NCBI GenBank assembly: GCA_022447625.1
Contig: JAKVAX010000002.1
Span: 280,219 to 344,218 of the forward strand
Reading direction: 5' to 3'
Source of the DNA: Flavobacteriales bacterium
GTDB lineage: Bacteria; Bacteroidota; Bacteroidia; Flavobacteriales_D; Sanyastnellaceae
Length of the DNA stretch: 64,000 bases
This document shows positions 53,710 through 61,700 of the stretch, one piece after another. The translations under genes were made by a program, and so were the position numbers. Numbering within the stretch: the stretch's first letter is position 1; each line of letters opens with the position of its first letter. The notes beneath the pieces were generated by a model. It had not been told where the DNA came from and searched no databases. It saw only the letters and a program-made list of their open reading frames with translations.

Positions 53710-53732
53710 CTAAGTGTGCGAAATACACTTAG
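53710..53732 (+). promoter_or_regulatory. Perfect hairpin/inverted repeat between rnc and the IPExxxVDY gene
   Basis: CTAAGTGT/ACACTTAG with a 7-nt loop begins at the last base region of rnc and ends 6 nt before the -7-like TATCTTTA (53739-53746). No T run of terminator type follows, so it may act on the next promoter or as an mRNA end structure. Confidence 0.4.
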
Positions 53733-53750
53733 GTGCTTTATCTTTACATT

Positions 53751-54161
53751 ATGAAATATAAGCTTGACTTTGAGTTTGATTACAGCTTCCTACTTTTCGG
53801 GATCAGTTGTCATGACTCGAGTCACCGCTTGTGTTGGTATCTCAATAAAGAGCTCGACCTGAAGTTAAGAATGGAAGGAGAGCACGAGGTACCGCAGCGC
53901 TCAGGAAAGAGCAGACATGTGTTATACCAACACGTAGCAGAAGACGAATTGCAGGTGTGGTCATTGATCGCAAACCATAGTACAGATGGGCCATTAATCC
54001 CTGAACTAAAGCAATTTGATTATTTGCTTAAAATCGAAGAGGGTGACCATCTGAACGAAACGGATGTTTCGAACCAGATTCGCTCGCTTTCTCCGGTAAT
54101 CGCATGCTTTCCACTTGACGCTGCAGGGTTGAAACACAAAGACAACCTGATTTTTGAATAA
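53751..54161 (+). CDS. IPExxxVDY family protein
   Basis: A 136-aa cytoplasmic protein of the Bacteroidetes-specific IPExxxVDY family, recognised by LIPELKQFDYLLKIE near residue 85 together with the N-terminal FDYSFLLFGISCHDSSHRLC and the fixed place before pyruvate kinase. Function is unknown. The ATG at 53751 is preferred: the -7-like TATCTTTA ends 4 nt upstream, and the longer start at 53733 lies before that box. It precedes pyk by 10 nt. Confidence 0.87.
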   Translation: MKYKLDFEFDYSFLLFGISCHDSSHRLCWYLNKELDLKLRMEGEHEVPQRSGKSRHVLYQHVAEDELQVWSLIANHSTDGPLIPELKQFDYLLKIEEGDHLNETDVSNQIRSLSPVIACFPLDAAGLKHKDNLIFE

Positions 54162-54171
54162 GGAACTGACG

Positions 54172-55590
54172 ATGAAAAGAACCAAAGTAGTAGCTACTAT
54201 AGGACCAGCGAGTTCTCCGAAGGATGTACTAAAACAAATGGTACAGGAAGGAGTGGACGTTGTCCGCTTGAATTTCTCTCATGGTGCACATGAAGTCCAC
54301 AATGAGGTGATCAAGACCATCCGAGAAATTGACGTTGAATTGGGTTCGCACACCGCTATCCTCGCTGACCTTCAAGGTCCGAAGTTACGCGTGGGAGAGG
54401 TAGAAAACAACGGAGTAGATCTCGTAGCTGGAAAGCAATTGAAAATTACAACGAAGGAAATGGTAGGAACAGCTGAAAAGGTGTTCACTAACTACCAAGA
54501 CTTCGCGAAAGATGTAAACCCAGGTGAATCGGTTCTCCTAGATGACGGTAAACTGGTGTTACGCGTGGCTTCAACGAATGGTAAAGACGAAGTTGTATGT
54601 GATATCATCCACGGAGGTGTGTTGAGTTCAAAGAAGGGGATTAACCTTCCAAATACGAAGATATCACTACCATGTTTAACGCCGAAGGATTTGGTTGATC
54701 TTGAGTTTGCGCTCGAGCAGAATGTTGACTGGATTGGGTTGTCATTCGTTCGTTCAGCGCGAGACATCATCGAGCTGAAGCACATCATCAAAGACAAAGA
54801 GAAGCACGCTCGCGTTATCGCAAAAATCGAGAAGCCAGAGGCAATGGATGAAATCGATGATATCATCCTTGAAACTGACGCGGTCATGGTAGCGCGTGGA
54901 GACCTCGGGGTAGAGGTGCCAATGCAGAACGTTCCGTTGATCCAGAAGTCAATCATTCAGAAGTGTATCAAAAACTCGAAGCCTGTAATTGTTGCTACGC
55001 AGATGATGGAGACGATGATTACGAACATTACTCCAACACGTGCCGAAGTAAACGACGTTGCGAATGCGATGTTAGACGGCGCTGATGCAGTAATGTTGAG
55101 TGGAGAAACTTCAGTAGGTAAACACCCAATTGAAGTAATCAAAGCCATGGTGAAGATCATCGAAGAAATTGAGTGCCATGATCATATTTACTACCACGAA
55201 GAGCCACCAGCAGAGTCAAACGAAGATCGTTTCGTTTCTGATTCTATCTGCTACAATGCGTGTCGTCTAGCGAAAAGAGTAGAAGCAAAGGCCATCGTGA
55301 CCATGACATTCTCAGGATACACCGGATTTAAAGTGTCATCTCAGCGACCAAGAGCAAGAACCTTTGTCTTTACTGGAAACCGCAAGATTCTCACCCTCAT
55401 GAACCTTGTATGGGGTGTGAAGGCCTTCTACTACGATAAAATGGTGAGTACAGATCACACCATCGCTGATATCAAGTACATTTTGAAGAAACAAGGGTAT
55501 CTGCAAGAAGACGATTTTGTTATCAACATCGCTTCAATGCCGATCCCAGAGCAAGGCATGACCAACATGCTGAAGCTGTCAAAAGCATAA
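54172..55590 (+). CDS. pyk: Pyruvate kinase
   Basis: A 472-aa glycolytic enzyme converting phosphoenolpyruvate and ADP to pyruvate and ATP. Signatures: KVVATIGPASSPK, VVRLNFSHGAHE, the active-site IAKIEKPEAMDEIDDII with the catalytic Lys, VARGDLGVEV and TRAEVNDVANAMLDG with GETSVGKHP. The C-terminal regulatory domain is of normal length. The ATG at 54172 follows the IPExxxVDY stop by 10 nt. A strong terminator follows. Confidence 0.97.
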   Translation: MKRTKVVATIGPASSPKDVLKQMVQEGVDVVRLNFSHGAHEVHNEVIKTIREIDVELGSHTAILADLQGPKLRVGEVENNGVDLVAGKQLKITTKEMVGTAEKVFTNYQDFAKDVNPGESVLLDDGKLVLRVASTNGKDEVVCDIIHGGVLSSKKGINLPNTKISLPCLTPKDLVDLEFALEQNVDWIGLSFVRSARDIIELKHIIKDKEKHARVIAKIEKPEAMDEIDDIILETDAVMVARGDLGVEVPMQNVPLIQKSIIQKCIKNSKPVIVATQMMETMITNITPTRAEVNDVANAMLDGADAVMLSGETSVGKHPIEVIKAMVKIIEEIECHDHIYYHEEPPAESNEDRFVSDSICYNACRLAKRVEAKAIVTMTFSGYTGFKVSSQRPRARTFVFTGNRKILTLMNLVWGVKAFYYDKMVSTDHTIADIKYILKKQGYLQEDDFVINIASMPIPEQGMTNMLKLSKA

Positions 55591-55596
55591 AAAGAA

Positions 55597-55621
55597 AAGG
55601 GGCCCAAAAGGCCCCTTTTTT
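55597..55621 (+). terminator. Rho-independent terminator after pyk
   Basis: AAGGGGCC/GGCCCCTT with loop CAAAA and six T residues; the flanking A run makes it usable on the minus strand too, for the convergent OmpA-family gene. Confidence 0.92.
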
Positions 55622-55643
55622 ATTCTCATTCTTTCTCTTCCTT

Positions 55644-57821
55644 TTACTCTTCCTCCAACGCAGTAGGATCTCCAGCCACAAACAGCACCTCCACTCGTCG
55701 GTTCAACGCGTGGTCTGCTTCGGAACATGGTTGTCCTTCACAATCGATGAACAACTCGCTTTCTCCTACCCATGCAATCTTGAATCGCGATTTATCGATG
55801 CCGTACTTTACCAAGTACTTCTCGATACTCTTCGCTCTGCGCATCGAGAGAAGCAGGTTGTAGTTTTCATCTCCACGAGAGTCTGTGTGGGCTTTGACTA
55901 CGACGTTGACGTTTTGATCATTCTCCATGATCTCAATCAGTGCGGTGGCTTTTTCGCGCTCTGAACGACGAATAGCATAGCTATCGAACCCGAAGTAGAT
56001 ATTATTGAGCTCGTACTGTCTCAATTCAGCGTTCTTTGCTTTGACGACTTCGTCTTGTTCTAAGACCAGTCGATCCAATTCGGAGTTGTCAATGAGTTCA
56101 CTGGAAGTAAGCTCGTCGAATTCGGTATTAGATAAGAAGTGGGTTTCATCCCGCAGTCGTTCCAAAAGTCCCCGGATTTCTGCTCCTTTCTCTGCCGCGC
56201 CAAGAGAGTCTCCCTCCGCGATAGCGAGTTGAAGCTCAATCACCTCTTCAATCAAACCAGCATCAATCAACGCCTGCTTGGAAACTTTGAAAGCCCCAAG
56301 GTCAACAAAGGTCTCAGTAAGCTCTTCGTCAATCTCAAAAGACAGGATAGGTTCACTACTCATTGTCTCGCCCTGACCCATGAAAACTTCAAAGCTATGT
56401 CCGGCATCTAACAAGGCCTGAAAGCTTCCGTTTTCATCAAGTCGAATGACTGAATCTTCTTCCATAGTCAAGGAACGAAGCGTCACGAATTTCCCAGCCA
56501 TCAACACGTTCTCTTCGGTCTCAAAGTTCAAAGCTACGATCTGTTGCATGAAGCGAACGGTGCTGAATCGATAGATATTATCCGAGCCTTGACCGTTTCG
56601 ATTCGAAGAGAAATAACCCATCTCCTCCATCTCGTTATAGTGGATTCCGAAATCATCTTTTGAAGAGTTGATAGGGTAACCAAGGTTGATTGGTTCTGAA
56701 TAACCTCCATCACTGATCTCAGCAACAAAAATGTCAAGACCACCAAGGCCAGAGTGCCCATCCGAAGAGAAATACAGAATCCCTTCATCTGAGATGAAGG
56801 GGAACATCTCGTTTCCTTCAGTATTGATCGCTGGACCAAGATTTACAGGCTCCGTCCACCCATTTTTGGTGTAGCGAACCTCGTATAGATCAGTTCCTCC
56901 GTAACCACCAAGCATATTTGATACGAAGATCATACGTGTAGACTCAATGTCGAGCGTAGGGTGTCCGGTAGAGAAATCGTCAGAGTTGAATGGCAGTCCT
57001 TCAGCCTTGCTCCAGTCGCCATTTTGAAGACGCATGGCATAGATCTGAAGATTGGCCGTACCAGAATTGTCATAGACCGGGCGACCCCCTTTCATGTTAT
57101 TACGCGTTACGTACATGACCTGGTAATTCTCGTCAAAGAACGCCGGTCCGTCGTGGTACTTACTGTTTACGTTGCCGCTCAATCGTTCCGGATTGATCGC
57201 TTCTCCTTCTTCATCCAGATCACATGCATACACATCGAGGAATGGCACCTCATCAAAGGCGTCTTCCTCAAGAAAGGAGTTGTTAATTCCCGCGGAGCAG
57301 AAAACATAACGACCATTAAAGCGACACATACCGAATGACGGCTTATCACTATTAATCGCTAGGCGGTGAATCTCATATTTCAGGGAATCGGCCCACAGAT
57401 CTCGAAAGTACTGTGTGTCGCGAATGTGCTTTTGAGCTCTTCTATCTTCTGGCCTATCGGCCGAATAGCGCGCGTACCAGAACACAGACTTGGAGTACTT
57501 CATCTGAGCTTTCAATGACTCAGCGTAGTAAAGCTTGTCTTCGGGAACATCACTGCCCATGTCAATGGCTTTGAGGAACCACTGACCACTTTCTTCCATC
57601 ATTCCCAGTTTGCGCATGCACAAACCAATGTGCCGCAACGAATGCATGGAGGTGGAGTCTTCCTCGATAGCGTCTTGATAGTAATAGAGTGCTTCTCCGT
57701 AATTGAATTTGTCAAAAAGCTTATCACCACGTTCGATCAGGGCTTCCTGGGAAACCGCGGACATAGCGAGGCCTAGCATGAAGAGAACGAGCGTTAATCG
57801 TTTCATAGGGAGGGTGTTCAT
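55644..57821 (-). CDS. TPR/PD40/OmpA-family envelope protein (cassette 2)
   Basis: A 725-aa exported protein (signal peptide LVLFMLGLAMSAVSQ) with TPR-like helices (about residues 25-140), PD40 propeller blades (GHPTLDIESTRMIFVSNMLG, EMFPFISDEGILYFSSDGHS, KDDFGIHYNEMEEMGYFSSN), a helical linker and a C-terminal OmpA domain (YFGFDSYAIRRSEREKA, VVVKAHTDSRGDENYN, NRRVEVLF). It has the same plan as the cassette 1 protein but lacks its carboxypeptidase-like domain. The ATG at 57821 overlaps the PorP/SprF stop by one base; M6 (57806) is an alternative. Probably a periplasmic partner of that barrel. Confidence 0.92.
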   Translation of the reverse strand: MNTLPMKRLTLVLFMLGLAMSAVSQEALIERGDKLFDKFNYGEALYYYQDAIEEDSTSMHSLRHIGLCMRKLGMMEESGQWFLKAIDMGSDVPEDKLYYAESLKAQMKYSKSVFWYARYSADRPEDRRAQKHIRDTQYFRDLWADSLKYEIHRLAINSDKPSFGMCRFNGRYVFCSAGINNSFLEEDAFDEVPFLDVYACDLDEEGEAINPERLSGNVNSKYHDGPAFFDENYQVMYVTRNNMKGGRPVYDNSGTANLQIYAMRLQNGDWSKAEGLPFNSDDFSTGHPTLDIESTRMIFVSNMLGGYGGTDLYEVRYTKNGWTEPVNLGPAINTEGNEMFPFISDEGILYFSSDGHSGLGGLDIFVAEISDGGYSEPINLGYPINSSKDDFGIHYNEMEEMGYFSSNRNGQGSDNIYRFSTVRFMQQIVALNFETEENVLMAGKFVTLRSLTMEEDSVIRLDENGSFQALLDAGHSFEVFMGQGETMSSEPILSFEIDEELTETFVDLGAFKVSKQALIDAGLIEEVIELQLAIAEGDSLGAAEKGAEIRGLLERLRDETHFLSNTEFDELTSSELIDNSELDRLVLEQDEVVKAKNAELRQYELNNIYFGFDSYAIRRSEREKATALIEIMENDQNVNVVVKAHTDSRGDENYNLLLSMRRAKSIEKYLVKYGIDKSRFKIAWVGESELFIDCEGQPCSEADHALNRRVEVLFVAGDPTALEEE

Positions 57822-58765
57822 TAGAAGTAGCGAGGGTACACGATACGCTTACGCTTTGCCTTGAGCTGATAAGACGCCATGATTTCATGGCTACCGAAGT
57901 TTGTCGTGATCGCGCGGTGTGCGAAGACATCCACAGAGTATCCGAACTTCAGCTTCTTACTCACCTCGTATTGGATGAAAGCGCCGGCCACCTCTTTATA
58001 GTAGTAGTATGCTCCTACTTTGAACGTATCTTGTATGAAAAGGTTCGCATTCGCTCCAATTGATAACGGTGCATTGGCTGTCGCGCGCATCATCAACGTT
58101 GGCTGAAACTTGAACTGACGGTCTATCTTCCAGATTTTTCCTGCCATCAAGAACGCTGTAGGCTGCACAACACCTTCACTAAAAGCGTAGGCGTCAGAGT
58201 TCTTTTTGTCAAGCTGATTCTCCAATAAACGCGGTACAGAAACACTGACAAAGTGTGCACGGTCGTGGTAGAAGAACCCGAAGCCAATATTCGGCATGAA
58301 CACGCTTTGCGGGTTATTCGAGAAGAAGTCATCCTGCTGATCGTAGTGCGTTGAAGTCAACGTTACATCAGAGAAGTTCGTCTGGAACATGGATGCTGTT
58401 GCTTTCAATCCGAAGCTCATGAATCCGGTACGGTTCACTTGCACACGTGCTGTAGCATCCATCATCAATGACAACTCGCTAGTTGGTCCAATCTTGTCGT
58501 GGTTGATCGTACCTCCCCAAGCGAATTTACCGCGCTTGATAGGCATGTCGAACGACAAGGTCTGCGTGCTTGGAGCGCCTTTGAAACCGACCCACTGCGA
58601 ACGGTGGAATGCGGTAAATACAGCGGTCTCCTTGTATCCCGCATATGCGGGATTGACACGCAACATATTCATTAAGTTTTGAGCATGTCCGGCCTCTTGC
58701 TGTGCGTTGGCAACGCAAGAGAAAATGAACAATGCAGCTAGGGTAGTTAGTATCTGGTAACGCAT
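57821..58765 (-). CDS. PorP/SprF family T9SS outer-membrane protein (cassette 2)
   Basis: A 314-aa barrel protein, the same length as its cassette 1 relative, with a signal peptide (TTLAALFIFSCVANAQ), the family start AQNLMNMLRVNPAYAGYKET, RSQWVGFKGAPSTQ, and the C-terminal YQLKAKRKRIVYPRYF. It lies 15 nt after the HYR adhesin and is coupled to the OmpA-family gene, so it probably serves that adhesin's export or anchoring by T9SS. Confidence 0.93.
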   Translation of the reverse strand: MRYQILTTLAALFIFSCVANAQQEAGHAQNLMNMLRVNPAYAGYKETAVFTAFHRSQWVGFKGAPSTQTLSFDMPIKRGKFAWGGTINHDKIGPTSELSLMMDATARVQVNRTGFMSFGLKATASMFQTNFSDVTLTSTHYDQQDDFFSNNPQSVFMPNIGFGFFYHDRAHFVSVSVPRLLENQLDKKNSDAYAFSEGVVQPTAFLMAGKIWKIDRQFKFQPTLMMRATANAPLSIGANANLFIQDTFKVGAYYYYKEVAGAFIQYEVSKKLKFGYSVDVFAHRAITTNFGSHEIMASYQLKAKRKRIVYPRYF

Positions 58766-58780
58766 ATGCGTAGGTTTTTC

Positions 58781-61700
58781 TTATCGGTTGAGGTAAACGT
58801 ATCCTTTCACTGGACGGAGTGCTCCGTTCTCCAGCTCAAGTACAATGAAGTAGGTTCCTTCAGGAAGCGCTCCTGACCCAAGTGTCAAGGCATCCTGTGA
58901 TGTTCCATCCCAATCGTTCTGGTAATCTTCTGATTCGTAAACCAGACGTCCCCAACGGTTGTAGATGCTTAGTCGGTTAACTGGGTAGTCTTCTAGTCCG
59001 ATGATCTCGAATGTATCGTTCACTCCGTCGCCATCTGGTGAAATACCTTCTGGGATGATGAGGTCAATGAAACATTCCACTTCTACTACGATCTGTGCCG
59101 TATCGCAAGCCATGAATGGGTCGCAGATGACGTAAGTGATCGTATCGGTTCCACACCAGTCGAGGAATGGATCGTAGTTGATTCCTCCAGCGCTGTTAAT
59201 GGTCACATCACCGTTCTGTGCTTCCACATAAGTGATCGTGATATCATCTCCGTCTGGATCGTAGTCGTTATCTAGTGGATCGATGTTGATGTCATCGTCT
59301 TCCTCTAGTACTTCTGCTGTATCATCGTCAGCTACTGGTGGAGTGTTCACCAAAATGGTGAAGCTACATGTGTCTGCATTTCCAGCAAGGTCAGTTGCTA
59401 CGTATACAATCTCAGTGTATCCGTGAGGAAATTCGCTTCCACTCTCCATTCCTTCAAGAAGGATTAAGTTCGCTTCACAGTTGTCAGTGAAGAATGGCTC
59501 GTCGAAGAATACCACAGGGTCAATCTGTGTGATGTCTTCCGGACAAAGGATCACCGGAGCCTCTGTGTCTTCCACAGTCACTGTGAAGCTACAGTTGCTC
59601 ACATTTCCGCTTCCATCAATTACTTCGAAGCTCAATAACGTCTCACCTACTGGGAAGAGTTCTCCTGAAGGAATTCCGTCGAGCATCACTACTTCACCTG
59701 CTTCACAGTTATCAGTCACTGTAGGTAGTGGGTAGTTCACAAATGCTCCACAGATACCAGTATCATTTGATACAGTCATGTCAGCAAGACAAGTAATCGT
59801 TGCTTCCTGTGTATCATTCACTGTTACTGAGAACGAACAGTAGCTTGTGTTTCCAGCCTCATCAGTGAATGAGTAAGTCATTTCTGTAGTTCCAAGTGGG
59901 AAGAAGCTTCCAGGCTCCAATCCAAGTTCAAGAACTACGGCAGTCACTGCACAGTTATCAGTTGCAGTTGGCAATTCGAAGTCAACCACTGCACCACATT
60001 CATCCAGGTCGTTTTCTACCTCGATGTTCTCAAGACATCCGTCTACTACTGGCGCAAGTGTATCAGTGATCTCAACATTGAAGCTGCATGTGTTCACGTT
60101 TCCGTTGACATCAATTACTTCATAAGTCACTGTTGTGATACCTACTGGGAATACTTCACCTGAAGCTAACCCTTCAATCATATTCACTTCCGCGATAGCG
60201 CAGTTATCAGAAGTCGTAGGCAGATCATAAGTCATTAACGTACCACATTGATCAGCATCCGCGTTAGCGAAGATATCTGCAACACAAGTGATGGTTGGAA
60301 GCTCGTTGTCAATCACCGTTACAGTGAATGAGCAGTTTGCTGTATTTCCGAACCCGTCAGTTACTTCGTAGCTCACTACTGTCTGACCCACTGGGAATAC
60401 TTCTCCAGAGTTCAGTCCTTCAGTCAATACAAGAGATGCTACTGCACAGTTATCATCTGTTTCAGGAAGGTCGTAGTTCACAATCGCACCACATACTCCA
60501 AGGTCATTGTTTACCTCGATGTCTGCTGGACAAACAATCGTTGGTGCGATGAAGTCTTCTAGGATCACTTCGAACTGGCATAGTGAGAAGTTTCCATAGA
60601 TATCTTCTGACATCACTGTGATCGTTGTGTTTTCGAAGATCTCAGTACCTGCAGCAGGACTTTGACTCAAGGTAACATCGCTACAGTTATCGTCGCTCTC
60701 TACCATTGACAAGTAGTCAGGAAGAGTGAATGAACAGTCATCACCAAGTGGCTCAACCTGATCTTCTGGACAAACAATCATTGGAGGCGTGCTATCGATT
60801 GCGTTGATCTGGAACGTACAGCTTGTTTCGTTTCCGTCAGGATCAATAGCAGTAATTGTTACATCATGTGTTCCAAGTCCTACAATCGTTCCTGTTGCTG
60901 GTTCTTGTGATAGTACAGGCACGCTACAGTTGTCTGAAGCTACCGCCATTCCAGTGTAATCTGGAATCTCGAAGTTACAGTTTCCGTCTACGATCTCAGT
61001 TTGGTTTTCAGGACAAACAATCGATGGAGCGATCACATCATCCAAAGTGATGTTGAAGGCACACGTTGTGTTGTTTCCGCTATTATCAGTAGCTGTGATT
61101 TCAATCATCTGCACTGTTCCAGATCCTGAGATTACAGTTCCTGGTGCTGGTACTTGAGTCAAATCAAGATCAAGGTCACAGTTGTCTGAAGTCATTGCAA
61201 GCGCAGTGTAGTCAGGGATGATAAATTCACAGGCATCGTCAACCAACTCTATCATGTCTTCAGGACACGTAATCAATGGCGCTTCGTCATCAGTTACTGT
61301 TACGTTGAATGCACACTCAGTTACATTTCCGTGGATATCAGTCACTGTGAATGTCACCGTTGTAGTTCCTACTGGGTACACGTCAGAAGCATCCGCAGTT
61401 CCGTTATAATCATTCACAATCGTGTCAACAGCGCAGTTATCAGCCGTTTCAATTGCAGGGATTGTAATTACTGCCTCACACACCCCAGCATCCGCTGTTT
61501 GGTTGATGTTTTCAGTACAAGTAATTGCTGGAGCTTCATGATCAGTTACTATTACGTTGAATGCACACTCAGTCACATTCCCGTGGATATCAGTCACTGT
61601 GAATGTCACCGTTGTAGTTCCTACTGGATACATGTCAGAAGCATCTGCAGTACCGTTGTAATCGTTCACGATGGTTGCGATATCACAGTTGTCTGTTGCT

